64,000 bases of DNA from an uncultured Pelagibacteraceae bacterium (GTDB lineage Bacteria > Pseudomonadota > Alphaproteobacteria > Pelagibacterales > Pelagibacteraceae). Position 1 is the first letter of the stretch. Each line of letters starts with the position of its first letter. Where the stretch lies: positions 124,001 to 188,000 of the forward strand of contig CACJEG010000001.1 in the NCBI GenBank assembly GCA_902592375.1, written 5' to 3'. The translations under genes were made by a program, and so were the position numbers. Shown here piece after piece: positions 25,728 through 34,689 of the stretch. Below the pieces are notes generated by a model. That model worked only from the letters and a program-made list of their open reading frames with translations. It was not told where the DNA came from and ran no database searches.

Positions 25728-26855
25728 ATGAGCAAAATTAAAACAACACATGTAGGAAGTTTACCTAGATCAAATGAATTATCTGAACTCTTATTTAAAA
25801 AAGATCAAAAAGAACAAATAGATTTTAATCAATTTGATAAGATTGTTCAAAAAGATGTTAACAACATTGTTAAAAAACAAATCGAGGTTGGAATTGATTA
25901 TGTTAGCGATGGTGAAATGTCTAAGATTAGTTATGCTACTTATGTTAAGGATAGAATTGATGGATTTTCTGGTGAGAGTGAGAGAAAAGCACCAAAAGAT
26001 TTAGATGACTTTCCTTCTTTCAAAGATAGAATTGCAAGAACAGGCGGTACTCCTACTTACACAAGACCATGTTGTACAAGCGAATTAAAAATCAAAGACA
26101 AAACTTCACTAACAAAAGATATTAATAATTTTAAACAAGCGTTAGAAAAAAATAATCATAAAGATGGTTTTATGAACGCTGCTTCTCCTGGGGTTATTTC
26201 TGCTTTCTTACCAAATAAATATTATAAAAATGATGATGAATATTTAGAAAATTTATCCAACCTTATGAAGGATGAGTATGAAGAAATCACCTCAAATGGA
26301 TTAAAACTCCAGTTAGATTGTCCAGATTTGGCTCTTGCTAGACATATGACTTTTAAAGATTTATCAGAAACTGAATTTTTAATTAGAGCTGAAAAACAAA
26401 TAGAATGTCTAAATAATGCTATTAAAAATATCGACAGCGCTAGTATAAGACTACATATCTGTTGGGGAAATTATGAAGGACCTCATCTTCATGATATTCC
26501 GTTAGAAAAGATATTGCCAATTGCATTGAAAGCCAATGTTCAGACTTATCTAATTGAGTCATCAAATCCAAGACATTCTCATGAGTGGCAAATTTTTGAA
26601 AATTTAAAAATTCCAAATGACAAAATAATTGCCCCAGGAGTAATAGATTCTACAACAAACTTTGTAGAACATCCCGAAGTTGTAAAGAATAGAATTTTAA
26701 CCTTTTCTAAGGTCATTGATGCTGAACAATTACTAGCTGGGACTGACTGTGGGTTTAGTACCTTTGCTGGCTTTGGTAATGTAGACGAAAATATAGTTTA
26801 TAAAAAACTTGAGGCTCTTGTAAGAGGTGCGGAACTTGCGTCAAAAGTGATTTAA
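25728..26855 (+). CDS. MetE-like zinc methyltransferase core (COG0620)
   Basis: A UROD/MetE-like TIM barrel of 375 residues equivalent to the C-terminal half of cobalamin-independent methionine synthase. The N-terminus KTTHVGSLPRS is the family hallmark. Zinc ligands are kept: the H and C of HICWGNYEG, a Glu in LIESSNPRH, and the C of AGTDCGFSTF. It lacks the N-terminal folate-binding half of full MetE. Short relatives include archaeal methionine synthases and epoxyalkane:coenzyme M transferases, so the thiol acceptor and the alkyl donor are unknown. It follows the double-SnoaL gene by 3 bases and probably belongs to its operon rather than to methionine synthesis. Confidence 0.75.
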   Translation: MSKIKTTHVGSLPRSNELSELLFKKDQKEQIDFNQFDKIVQKDVNNIVKKQIEVGIDYVSDGEMSKISYATYVKDRIDGFSGESERKAPKDLDDFPSFKDRIARTGGTPTYTRPCCTSELKIKDKTSLTKDINNFKQALEKNNHKDGFMNAASPGVISAFLPNKYYKNDDEYLENLSNLMKDEYEEITSNGLKLQLDCPDLALARHMTFKDLSETEFLIRAEKQIECLNNAIKNIDSASIRLHICWGNYEGPHLHDIPLEKILPIALKANVQTYLIESSNPRHSHEWQIFENLKIPNDKIIAPGVIDSTTNFVEHPEVVKNRILTFSKVIDAEQLLAGTDCGFSTFAGFGNVDENIVYKKLEALVRGAELASKVI

Positions 26856-26870
26856 TTATCACTTTTATTC
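26843..26870 (+). terminator. Terminator of the cupin-SnoaL-MetE-like operon
   Basis: AAAAGTGAT pairs with ATCACTTTT (9 bp, 6-base loop) and is followed by ATTC; the hairpin includes the last codons and stop of the MetE-like gene. It separates this operon from the ABC transporter genes downstream. Confidence 0.65.
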
Positions 26871-26938
26871 TATTTCATGAGTAGATATAATTTTCTAACT
26901 TAAATTATAATTTAACTAACAAAATAGAGAGAAAACAT

Positions 26939-28159
26939 ATGAGAAAAATACTAGTTACTTTATTGTTTCTACTTTTTGGAACTTCTGCATTTGCAGATTG
27001 TAACATTAAAAGTGGTTCAATAAATATTTTGGCAAATGATTTTCCTGCATTAAGAACTTTCGTTGAAACTTCTAAACAATGTAAAGGAAGTGCTGATTTT
27101 AAAGTGACTCACTCATCTGAGCATAATAAAATCGCTGTGCCAGCTTTGACTGCAAATCCATCTGAGTTTTCAGCAAGAATTGCAGCTAATAGTTCAATTG
27201 TTCCTTTGATGAACCAAGATTTAATTAGACCATTAGATGATCTTGTTAAAAAATATGGAAAAGGAATTCAAGATTCTCAATTAATTACAATCGATGGAAA
27301 AGTAATGGCTGTAGCGTTTATGGCTAATACTCAACATTTGTATTACAGAGAAGATGTTTTGAAAGACCTTGGTATAGCTATTCCAAAAACTTATGAGGAA
27401 GTAGTTGCAGCATCTGAAAAAATTAGAGCTTCAGGTAAAATGCAATATCCTTACGCAGCTGCATACAAAGCTGGTTGGAATTTAGCAGAAGAATTTGTGA
27501 ACATGTTTATTGGTCACGGTGGTGAATTCTTTAAATCTGGAAGTGCAGAGCCTAATATTAATAATGCTAAAGGCGTTGCTACTTTAAATATGTTAAAAAA
27601 ATTATCTGAATTGAGTAACCCTGATTACTTAACTCATGATAGTGAAGCAATTAAAGTAGAATGGGAATCTGGTAATGTTGCATTGATGACATTATGGGCA
27701 TCTAGATCAGGAACACTTTTAGATGATGAAGGTGATCCTAACATTACTAAAGCAACTAAATTAACTGGACCTGCTACTGTAGGTGGAGGAAATATTCCAG
27801 CTGCTACATTATGGTGGGATGGTTTCACACTTGCAAAAAACAGACCTGATGCAGATGCTGAGGCAACATTTAGAGCTTTAGCGCATGCAGCATCAAATAA
27901 AAAGATGGTTGCTGACGCTGCTGATCAAGCCGTTTGGTTAGTAGAAGGGTTTGTACCAGGACCAAAATCTATTGGTGTTATCGAAGCTGTAAAAATGGGA
28001 GCAAAACCATATCCAATGTTACCGCAAATGGGTTTAATGCATGGTGCATTAGGAAGTGAGATTGTTGAGTTTTTACAAGGTAAAGAGTCGGCTGAACAAG
28101 CATTGAAAGATGTTGAGGCTGCTTACATTAGTAAAGCTAAAGAACAAGGCTTTCTATAA
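26939..28159 (+). CDS. Sugar-type ABC transporter periplasmic binding protein
   Basis: A cluster D binding protein of 406 residues with a Sec signal peptide (MRKILVTLLFLLFGTSAFA, cleavage near residue 19). The mature chain starts with a cysteine-containing DCNIKSG stretch and a second cysteine near residue 43 (SKQCKGS), which could form a disulfide. Typical hinge and ligand segments are QHLYYREDVLKDLGI near 138-152 and VEWESGNVALMTLW near 237. It belongs to the same broad family as the binding protein at 20149-21480 but is clearly a different subfamily. Ligand unknown. Followed by a hairpin and two permease genes. Confidence 0.87.
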   Translation: MRKILVTLLFLLFGTSAFADCNIKSGSINILANDFPALRTFVETSKQCKGSADFKVTHSSEHNKIAVPALTANPSEFSARIAANSSIVPLMNQDLIRPLDDLVKKYGKGIQDSQLITIDGKVMAVAFMANTQHLYYREDVLKDLGIAIPKTYEEVVAASEKIRASGKMQYPYAAAYKAGWNLAEEFVNMFIGHGGEFFKSGSAEPNINNAKGVATLNMLKKLSELSNPDYLTHDSEAIKVEWESGNVALMTLWASRSGTLLDDEGDPNITKATKLTGPATVGGGNIPAATLWWDGFTLAKNRPDADAEATFRALAHAASNKKMVADAADQAVWLVEGFVPGPKSIGVIEAVKMGAKPYPMLPQMGLMHGALGSEIVEFLQGKESAEQALKDVEAAYISKAKEQGFL

Positions 28160-28172
28160 AATCTAAAACTTA

Positions 28173-28197
28173 TAAGTGGGGATTTATTCCCCACTTA
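28173..28197 (+). terminator. Intra-operon hairpin after the second sugar-binding-protein gene
   Basis: TAAGTGGGGA pairs perfectly with TCCCCACTTA around a 5-base loop, between the binding-protein stop and the first permease start. The following T-tract is poor (GTCAATTTTAA), so it may act more as a 3' RNA stabiliser or leaky terminator than as a true one. Confidence 0.7.
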
Positions 28198-28208
28198 GTC
28201 AATTTTAA

Positions 28209-29237
28209 ATGCCTAATAAAACTTTTTTCTGGTTTTTCTTACCTACAGGTTTAGCAATGATCCTGTTTATTGGACTACCAATTATATCTACCGGCATTCA
28301 ATCCTTTTATGCACAACATGATCAAGTAGTAAAAGAAGTTAAAAAATGTGATCCTTTTGGATGTACTGTTTCAATTGTTGTTGATAACGAAGAAACCTCA
28401 AAAATTAGGGAAGCAAAGCCTCTTGGAAAATTTAATGGTTTTGGCACTTATACTGATCGAAATCATTTAGCAGTTGATGAAATAAAAAAATTTTGGAATG
28501 AAACTGAAAGTTTTGGTGCTTTTGTAGACCAGGTAACAAATCTTCCCTTTTATAAAGCTCTGATATTTACTTTAACTTATTGTTTGTTTGTTACACCAAA
28601 TGTGCTCCTCTTAGGATTTATTATTGCATTAAGTTTAAATGCAGTTGCTAGAAAAATTAGAGGGCCTTTAATCTTTGGTACGATTTTACCGATGATCGTT
28701 ACACCATTGGTTGGATCATTAGTATTATTTTGGATGATAGATTCTCAGGGTATAATTGGAGCAAATATTCAAAATTTGATGAATGATCCTTATTTATCAC
28801 TTAAATCATCAAAAACATTAACATGGATAACAATAATTATTTACGGAATATGGCATCATTCCCCTTTTGCCTTTGTGGTTTTTTATGCGGCACTTCAAAC
28901 AGTTCCTCAAGAACCAGTTGAAGCTGCAATTATAGATGGAGCCTCAAGATTTCAGAGAATTAAACATATAGTTTTACCTCATATTTATCCTGTAGTTACA
29001 TTTGTTGCTTTGATCTCTTTAATGGATAACTTTAGAGTATTTGAGCCCATTATTGGTTTTAGCGCTGAAGGAAGTGCACAATCTTTATCTTGGTTGATAT
29101 ATGACAATCTAGTTAATGAGGAAGTAATATTGTTTGGTTCAGCTGCAGCTACTTCAATGATGACTATTATTGGTATAGCTATTCTGCTAGCACCAGTATT
29201 AATTAGAACTTGGAAAGAATTTAAAACAGCGAGATAA
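28209..29237 (+). CDS. Sugar ABC transporter permease (MalF-like)
   Basis: A CUT1-type permease of 342 residues. Helix 1 is at about residues 5-27. A periplasmic insert of about 75 residues follows, with two cysteines in KKCDPFGCTVS, before the core helices begin near 110. The EAA loop is EPVEAAIIDGASRFQRIKHI, about residues 238-257. No ATPase gene follows the second permease, so the MalK-like subunit at 21625-22680 or another genomic ATPase must serve it. Confidence 0.88.
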   Translation: MPNKTFFWFFLPTGLAMILFIGLPIISTGIQSFYAQHDQVVKEVKKCDPFGCTVSIVVDNEETSKIREAKPLGKFNGFGTYTDRNHLAVDEIKKFWNETESFGAFVDQVTNLPFYKALIFTLTYCLFVTPNVLLLGFIIALSLNAVARKIRGPLIFGTILPMIVTPLVGSLVLFWMIDSQGIIGANIQNLMNDPYLSLKSSKTLTWITIIIYGIWHHSPFAFVVFYAALQTVPQEPVEAAIIDGASRFQRIKHIVLPHIYPVVTFVALISLMDNFRVFEPIIGFSAEGSAQSLSWLIYDNLVNEEVILFGSAAATSMMTIIGIAILLAPVLIRTWKEFKTAR

Positions 29238-29239
29238 TT

Positions 29240-30121
29240 ATGGATTATGGACTAGATACAAAATCAACTCGTTTAAAAACTTTTAACACTATTTTTATAA
29301 TCACCTGGTTGTTGATTGCTTGTTTTCCTTTTATTTGGACTTTTTGGGGATCATTTAAAGTAAGAGCTGATTTCTTTTCAAGATCTGATTGGTTGTATGC
29401 GATATCAGCATTTAATACCTTAATTGAAACAGGCGGACAATTTACAACTAATGCTTATACACAAGCTTGGACTGAGGGTGAATTTTGGAAAGCATCAAAA
29501 AATACAATTATAGTTACAGTATTTGTTGTAAGTATTTCTTTATTTTTAGGTACTTTAGGTGCATATGCTCTTTCAAGATCAACTGAGAAATATGCTTTTT
29601 GGATTTTAATGGCAGCTTTAATTTTTAGAGCTATGCCACATATAACTTTAGTATCAGGATATCTTTTTCCTTTCTTTGAATTGCAGATTTGGGGAATTCT
29701 TCCTACTACGATTGTTGTTTTGGTTGCTATAAATCAGCCTTTTACACTATGGTTACTATACTCCTTTTTTAAAACAGTTCCTAAAGAACTTGACGAAAGT
29801 GCTTTAATAGATGGTTGTTCGTATTTTCAAGCTTTTAGGCATATCATTATGCCAGTGATGTGGCCTGGAGTAATTACAGCAGGATTATTTAGTTTAATGT
29901 TAGCTTATAATGATTTTACAGTAACAGCGTTACTTCTTAATCAAGAAAATCATACTATGGTCCCAAAAATACAAAGTTACTTAGGTACTAATCAACATGA
30001 GGGAAATTTAATGTGGGCAGTTTCTGCAGTTGTATCTGCTACTGCACCTTTATTTATGCTTGTTATGTTTTTCCAAAGACAGGTTATTAGTGGTTTAACT
30101 GCTGGAGCTGTGAAAGGTTGA
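29240..30121 (+). CDS. Sugar ABC transporter permease (MalG-like)
   Basis: The partner CUT1 permease, 293 residues, of normal MalG length with six helices. The EAA loop is ELDESALIDGCSYFQAFRHI near residue 186 and the C-terminus VISGLTAGAVKG is the family tail. It begins 2 bases after its partner permease and its stop codon overlaps the TTG start of the HAD gene. Confidence 0.9.
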   Translation: MDYGLDTKSTRLKTFNTIFIITWLLIACFPFIWTFWGSFKVRADFFSRSDWLYAISAFNTLIETGGQFTTNAYTQAWTEGEFWKASKNTIIVTVFVVSISLFLGTLGAYALSRSTEKYAFWILMAALIFRAMPHITLVSGYLFPFFELQIWGILPTTIVVLVAINQPFTLWLLYSFFKTVPKELDESALIDGCSYFQAFRHIIMPVMWPGVITAGLFSLMLAYNDFTVTALLLNQENHTMVPKIQSYLGTNQHEGNLMWAVSAVVSATAPLFMLVMFFQRQVISGLTAGAVKG

Positions 30122-30780
30122 AATATTATAAAGCATTACTTTTTGGTTCTATTGGATCTATTGTTGAAACTTCAGAAATTCAGAGAAAGTCATTCAATAA
30201 AGCATTCAAACAATATGGACTCGATTGGAATTGGACCAAACGTGAGTATCAATATTTATTAAGTAAATCAGGTGGCAAAGATAGAATATCAAGATATGCC
30301 AAAAAGAAAAAAAATGAAGTTAATTCAGTATATTTAAGAAATTTAAAGACTAAAATCTTTAATAATTATCTTAGAAAAAATCATCTTAAATTAAGGCCAG
30401 GTGTTAAAAATTTAATTTCTTTATGTAAAAAAGAAAATATTAAAATTGCATTTGTTTCATCTACATCGTTAAACAATATAAATGCAATCTTATATTGTTT
30501 AAGAAAATCAATTAATAAAAGAAATTTTAACTTTATAGGGAATGCAAAATTAGTAAAAAAATTAAAACCCAATCCAGATATATACTTATTAGCACTTAAA
30601 AAACTTAAGCTTAAAGCTAATGATTGTGTAGCAATTGAGGATTCTCAAGAAAGTTTAAATTCAGCTAGGCGAGCTAAAATAAAATGTATAATTTTTCCTG
30701 GAAAATTTCATTCTTCAAAAAAATTTATTGGAGCTTATAAAAAAGTTTATCAGCTTAATAAAAATATTATTTTGAGATAA
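30118..30780 (+). CDS. HAD-superfamily phosphatase (beta-phosphoglucomutase-like)
   Basis: A cytosolic HAD subfamily IA enzyme of 220 residues. Motif II is FVSSTS (about residues 118-123), motif III uses KKLKPNPDIYLLALKKL, and motif IV is AIEDSQESLNSA near 182-193. Motif I is unusual: the first strand reads YKALLFGSIGSIVET, where the usual DxD nucleophile (FDxDGT) is replaced by GSIGS. The catalytic aspartates are therefore missing, which argues for a non-catalytic or altered protein. The TTG start overlaps the permease stop (TTGA). The gene's 3' end overlaps the convergent hydrolase by 14 bases. Confidence 0.72.
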   Translation: MKYYKALLFGSIGSIVETSEIQRKSFNKAFKQYGLDWNWTKREYQYLLSKSGGKDRISRYAKKKKNEVNSVYLRNLKTKIFNNYLRKNHLKLRPGVKNLISLCKKENIKIAFVSSTSLNNINAILYCLRKSINKRNFNFIGNAKLVKKLKPNPDIYLLALKKLKLKANDCVAIEDSQESLNSARRAKIKCIIFPGKFHSSKKFIGAYKKVYQLNKNIILR

Positions 30781-31522
30781 ATTCTTTTACTAAATTATTA
30801 AATTGATCAGGCTGTTCTAAGTGAACATTATGAGCACAATCTTTAAATATTTCTAAACGGCTATTTTTAATGTTTTTATTAAGTGTATCAACTTGATCAA
30901 AATTATATGAAGTATCTTTATCACCCCATATTATAAGAGTTTCATTTTTTATATTTTTTAAATTTTCTTTACCTCTCCAATTTTTCATTGCTAGTAATGC
31001 GTTATCAGCAGTTTCTAATGAAACATTTTTAACAGCATTTTCACAAAGAAAATAATTTTTGTCCTTATCACCTTTTACAAACCACTTAAGAGGTACTCTA
31101 GAAAAAGAGAGTTGTGCGCCTTCTTTCTTAAGTTTTTCCCTTGTTTCATCCATAGTCTCAAATCTTCCTGGGATATCTCCAATGGATCCTGTTGCAAAAC
31201 AAATTAATTTATTAACTCTATCCCCAATCAATTTTGTAATTTCTTGAACAATCATTCCTCCCATTGAATGACCAATTAAATTGAATTTATCGATCTTTTT
31301 TTGATCTAATACATTTATAATTTCTTTAGCCATTTTATTAATAGAATCTAAAGATTTTACATTATGACTTTCTCCAAATCCTGGGAGAGCTGGGGTAATC
31401 ACACGATAATCTTTTGAAAAAAATTCTTTTTGAAAAGTCCACATTTCAGATGAGCCTAAATAGCCATGAACTAAAACAAAAGGAAACCCTTCGCCTAAAT
31501 CATCTACGTAAATATTGCTCAT
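30767..31522 (-). CDS. Alpha/beta hydrolase
   Basis: A 251-residue alpha/beta hydrolase fold enzyme. The oxyanion region is VHGYLGSSEMW, the nucleophile elbow is LIGHSMGGM (serine near residue 98), the acid is in IIWGDKDTSY near 200, and the catalytic histidine is in CAHNVHLEQPDQF near 230. No signal peptide. The family covers esterases, ring-cleavage hydrolases and lactonases, so the substrate is open. Its start overlaps the upstream LysE-type gene stop (ATGA-like, 4 bases). Confidence 0.85.
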   Translation of the reverse strand: MSNIYVDDLGEGFPFVLVHGYLGSSEMWTFQKEFFSKDYRVITPALPGFGESHNVKSLDSINKMAKEIINVLDQKKIDKFNLIGHSMGGMIVQEITKLIGDRVNKLICFATGSIGDIPGRFETMDETREKLKKEGAQLSFSRVPLKWFVKGDKDKNYFLCENAVKNVSLETADNALLAMKNWRGKENLKNIKNETLIIWGDKDTSYNFDQVDTLNKNIKNSRLEIFKDCAHNVHLEQPDQFNNLVKEFISK

Positions 31523-32124
31523 AATATCTCATTAATAATGAATAAAGTTAAAATAGACATAAAACATATGATAAAAATATTAATTACTTTCCAAATTTTT
31601 TTACTATTAGCATACTTCGATAAATAATTAGATAAATATCCTAATATAAAAAAAAATAAAAATGATGCTATAGACGCACCTATCCCAAATAAAATTTTTT
31701 GGTTAAGTAAATAATTTTTTGAAAAATTTCCAAGAAAAAAAACTGTATCAGAATAAACGTGTGGATTTAAATATGTAAATCCTAAAGTTTTAAATACAAT
31801 ATTTAATTTTGAAATATTATTTGGTTCAGTACTAAAGTTAATATCAGAATAATGAGATTTTATTTTTTTAAAAATAAAGTGAAGTAAAAATAAAATTAAA
31901 AATAAATTTAAAATTAATTCAATTAAAGAGTTAAAGTATTGATTAAAATAATGGAAAAGAAAAATACCCAAAAAAATTAATATCAAATCTGATATTGAGC
32001 ATATTAAGCAAACAATAAATATGTGTTGTTTTTTTAAACCTTGCTCAATAACAAAAATATTCTGGGCACCTATAGCTAAGATTAAGCTAATCCCTGTAAA
32101 GAAGCCTAATACCAGGTATTCCAT
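31519..32124 (-). CDS. LysE/ArgO-family amino acid exporter
   Basis: A 201-residue inner-membrane protein with about six hydrophobic segments. The family motif LILAIGAQNIFVIEQGLKKQ at about residues 14-33 and ICSISDLILIFLGIF at 42-56 match LysE/ArgO exporters of basic or other amino acids. In a streamlined genome a LysE exporter probably relieves accumulation of an amino acid from peptide or amine use; the substrate is not shown by sequence. Confidence 0.85.
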   Translation of the reverse strand: MEYLVLGFFTGISLILAIGAQNIFVIEQGLKKQHIFIVCLICSISDLILIFLGIFLFHYFNQYFNSLIELILNLFLILFLLHFIFKKIKSHYSDINFSTEPNNISKLNIVFKTLGFTYLNPHVYSDTVFFLGNFSKNYLLNQKILFGIGASIASFLFFFILGYLSNYLSKYANSKKIWKVINIFIICFMSILTLFIINEIL

Positions 32125-32136
32125 TAGGCTTTAAGT

Positions 32137-32547
32137 TTACTCTGGATTTGCTGTTAATGTTTTGATTTCTAGAATATTTTCGTTTGGGTCTTTAACGAAG
32201 AAAGTTTCTTGCTCGTATTTTGTTCCTTTAAATCTCAAATAAGGTTCATCGTAATACTTAGTTCCACTATCTTTTAATCTTTGTTTTAAAGCATCAAAGT
32301 CTTTTCTGGATAAATGAACACCAAAATGAGGGACAGAAACATTTCCCATGTCTACATCATGTCTCTCATTGTCTAATTTATGTTCGCTTTTATGCAAAGT
32401 TAATTCATTGCCCCAAAAATCAACATCTGCCCACTCTTGTGCCGAGTTATCTAACCTACATCCTAAAGTTTCACTGTAAAATTTTTTTGCAACCTCCAGG
32501 TCTCCACAAGGGATAGCTAGATGAAAACAATTGGTGTTTTTGTACAT
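32137..32547 (-). CDS. VOC-family (glyoxalase/extradiol dioxygenase-like) protein
   Basis: 136 residues, a single vicinal-oxygen-chelate protein made of two beta-alpha-beta-beta-beta modules. The first metal-type histidine is in NCFHLAIPCGDLEVAKKFY, others in VPHFGVHLSRKDF, and the terminal Glu is in DPNENILEIKTL. The set suits a metal-binding glyoxalase or dioxygenase fold; the reaction is unknown. It is divergent from cysE and has its own sigma70-like promoter. Confidence 0.8.
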   Translation of the reverse strand: MYKNTNCFHLAIPCGDLEVAKKFYSETLGCRLDNSAQEWADVDFWGNELTLHKSEHKLDNERHDVDMGNVSVPHFGVHLSRKDFDALKQRLKDSGTKYYDEPYLRFKGTKYEQETFFVKDPNENILEIKTLTANPE

Positions 32548-32576
32548 ATAAACCTCTTTAAATTGAGCAATTAAGT

Positions 32577-32606
32577 ACTATATAAGGCATATAATTTTTT
32601 AATCAA
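32577..32606 (-). promoter_or_regulatory. Sigma70-like promoter for the VOC gene
   Basis: On the minus strand TTGATT (-35) and TATAGT (-10) are separated by 18 bases, about 30 bases upstream of the VOC start codon. An 80-base divergent gap also has to contain the cysE promoter. Confidence 0.4.
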
Positions 32607-32627
32607 CAGCAACTAAACTTAAGAAAT

Positions 32628-33212
32628 ATGAGTGATTTTTTACAATCAATAATTGATAGAGATCCAGCAGCAAAATCTAAATTAAGTTTAATATTAACTT
32701 ATCCAGGTGTTAAAGCGGTATTCTTTCATAGAATAGCTAATTTTTTTAGTACTGCAAAATTTCATTTGATTGCGAGAATCATTTCTCAATTTTCAAGATT
32801 CTTAACTGGTATCGAAATACATCCAAACGCTAAAATTGGAAAAAATTTATTTATCGATCATGGAATGGGCGTTGTGATTGGAGAAACATCTGAGATTGGT
32901 GATAACGTAACTATTTATCATATGGTTACATTAGGAGGAATTGCGCCTAGTATAAACTCTAATGATCAACGTAACATGAAAAGACATCCTACTATAAAAG
33001 AAGATGTAGTAATTGGATCAGGTGCACAAGTATTAGGTCCAGTAGTAGTTGGTAAAGGTGCAAGAATTGGAGCTAATGCAGTCATAACTAAAGATGTTGC
33101 TGAAAATGCTGTGATGGTTGGAATTCCAGCAAGAAGTGTTGGAATAGCTGATAGTGAATTTAAACCTTATGGAATTACACCTGACAGTGATAAAAAATCA
33201 GATAATGAATAA
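32628..33212 (+). CDS. cysE: Serine O-acetyltransferase
   Basis: Transfers acetyl from acetyl-CoA to L-serine, giving O-acetylserine for cysteine synthesis. The 194-residue protein has a short N-terminal helical domain and a left-handed beta-helix of hexapeptide repeats. The catalytic site is [31 protein letters not shown], a near-perfect CysE signature, with the second histidine in [10 protein letters not shown]. Length is that of the short CysE form. The stop codon overlaps the cysteine synthase start by 8 bases, so synthesis of both enzymes is coupled. Confidence 0.94.
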   Translation: MSDFLQSIIDRDPAAKSKLSLILTYPGVKAVFFHRIANFFSTAKFHLIARIISQFSRFLTGIEIHPNAKIGKNLFIDHGMGVVIGETSEIGDNVTIYHMVTLGGIAPSINSNDQRNMKRHPTIKEDVVIGSGAQVLGPVVVGKGARIGANAVITKDVAENAVMVGIPARSVGIADSEFKPYGITPDSDKKSDNE

Positions 33213-34206
33213 CACACAAAACGATTTTATTTCAGGAATAGGAAACACCCCATTAATTAAGTTAAGAGCAGCATCAGAAATTACTGGATGCAATATTTAT
33301 GGAAAAGCAGAATTTTTAAATCCAGGTGGATCAGTTAAAGATAGAGCGGCACTTGCATTAATTAAAGACGCTCAAGAAAAAAAATTAATTACTAAAGGTG
33401 GAACAGTTGTTGAAGGAACAGCTGGTAACACTGGAATTGGTTTAGGTCTATTAGGAAATTCCTTAGGTTATAAAACAATCATTGTAATGAATGACAATCA
33501 AACCCAAGAGAAAAAAGATCTACTTAGAAATCTTGGAGCCGAATTAAGATTAGTGCCACCTAAGCCTTATAAGGATGATAACAATTTTGTTAAAGTGGCA
33601 GCGAGACTTGCAGATGAATTAAGACCAACAAATAATAACGGTGTTATTTGGGCTAACCAATTTGATAATACTGCAAATGCCAAAGGTCATTACGAAGGAA
33701 CAGGACAAGAAATTTGGGAACAAACTGAAGGTAAAGTAGATGGGTTTGTGTGTTCTTCTGGAACTGGAGGAACTATTTCAGGTGTCAGTAATGCTCTTAA
33801 AGAAAAGAACAAAGATATAAAAATTTACCTGTCAGATCCAAAGGGATCAGCTCTTTATAATTACATAAAAAATGGTGAACTAAAATCTGAAGGTGGATCA
33901 ATTACTGAGGGAATTGGGTCAAGCAGAGTAACAGCTAACTTTGGTGAGGCTAAGATTGATGATGCCTATTCAATTGATGACCATGAAGCATTACCTATAC
34001 TTTATGATTTAATTCAAAATGAAGGTCTAAGCTTAGGCACTAGTTGTGGTATCAATATCGCTGGTGCAATAAGAATGGGTAAAGAATTGGGACCTGGTAA
34101 AACTATTGTAACAATTCTTTGTGATAGAAGTGATAAATACGCAACTAAAATGTTCAATAAAAAATTCTTAGAAGAAAAAGGTCTACCAGTACCTAATTGG
34201 TTTTAG
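33205..34206 (+). CDS. cysK: Cysteine synthase A (O-acetylserine sulfhydrylase family)
   Basis: A PLP fold type II enzyme joining sulfide with O-acetylserine. The PLP lysine is in [16 protein letters not shown], followed by the substrate loop [14 protein letters not shown], and the phosphate cup in [13 protein letters not shown]. With 333 residues from the chosen ATG the length is normal. The ORF track begins 51 bases upstream inside cysE; the ATG at 33205 starts directly before the conserved [13 protein letters not shown] and overlaps the cysE stop. The GTAGNT form of the substrate loop (rather than TSGNTG) resembles the CysK/CBS-like subgroup, so a cystathionine-synthase-like or phosphoserine-type donor is not excluded. 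SAR11 depends on reduced sulfur, which fits direct sulfide capture. Confidence 0.85.
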   Translation: MNNTQNDFISGIGNTPLIKLRAASEITGCNIYGKAEFLNPGGSVKDRAALALIKDAQEKKLITKGGTVVEGTAGNTGIGLGLLGNSLGYKTIIVMNDNQTQEKKDLLRNLGAELRLVPPKPYKDDNNFVKVAARLADELRPTNNNGVIWANQFDNTANAKGHYEGTGQEIWEQTEGKVDGFVCSSGTGGTISGVSNALKEKNKDIKIYLSDPKGSALYNYIKNGELKSEGGSITEGIGSSRVTANFGEAKIDDAYSIDDHEALPILYDLIQNEGLSLGTSCGINIAGAIRMGKELGPGKTIVTILCDRSDKYATKMFNKKFLEEKGLPVPNWF

Positions 34207-34619
34207 ATATAAATTTTATCAGCTAATCCGTAACAAAGTATTGCGCTTAACAAAGTTAAAATACCTGGTGCAATTATTCCTTCGTTAGATGTTTGTGGAG
34301 TATGACCTAATTTATTTATTTTAATTGTATAAATTCCTACACAAAAAGCTGAAAGGTTTTGTAAAAATACTAAATTAAAAAAAGCCCATGTTCCTTGAAG
34401 TCCGTCAGGTCTAATAAAGCCAACCCATATAGCCATAGCTACAGCTCCAATAAATAATGATCCAAAAAATCTAGTCATTCCTGCACCAGTATCGTCAATA
34501 CCAAACTTATCTAAAAATTTCTTTGTAGCAAAAACAGTCTGATATGCATAAGCAGCAAAAATTACAAAATGAACTAAAAATACAATTAAATAAAAAATTC
34601 CATTAAATTTTTCAATCAT
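34203..34619 (-). CDS. Four-helix membrane protein (hypothetical)
   Basis: 138 residues with about four hydrophobic segments (residues 7-28, 48-65, 77-97, 115-133) and a charged loop after the first. No family was recognised with certainty. It is compact and lacks a signal peptide, so it is probably an integral inner-membrane protein. The last codons overlap the end of cysK on the other strand by 4 bases. Confidence 0.6.
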   Translation of the reverse strand: MIEKFNGIFYLIVFLVHFVIFAAYAYQTVFATKKFLDKFGIDDTGAGMTRFFGSLFIGAVAMAIWVGFIRPDGLQGTWAFFNLVFLQNLSAFCVGIYTIKINKLGHTPQTSNEGIIAPGILTLLSAILCYGLADKIYI

Positions 34620-34689
34620 AGTGAAACGTTATCAAAAATTAAAATTAATTAAAACAATTAATTCAACGATTTTTACAGTCTAAAACTGC

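Noticed and set aside
32563-32595. Sigma70 promoter for cysE (TTGAGC and TATAAT)
   Set aside because: The spacing is 21 bases, too long for a standard promoter; no better match seen on that strand.
33154-33204. Extended N-terminus of cysteine synthase
   Set aside because: This stretch is read from inside cysE; the ATG at 33205 sits right before the conserved start of the family.
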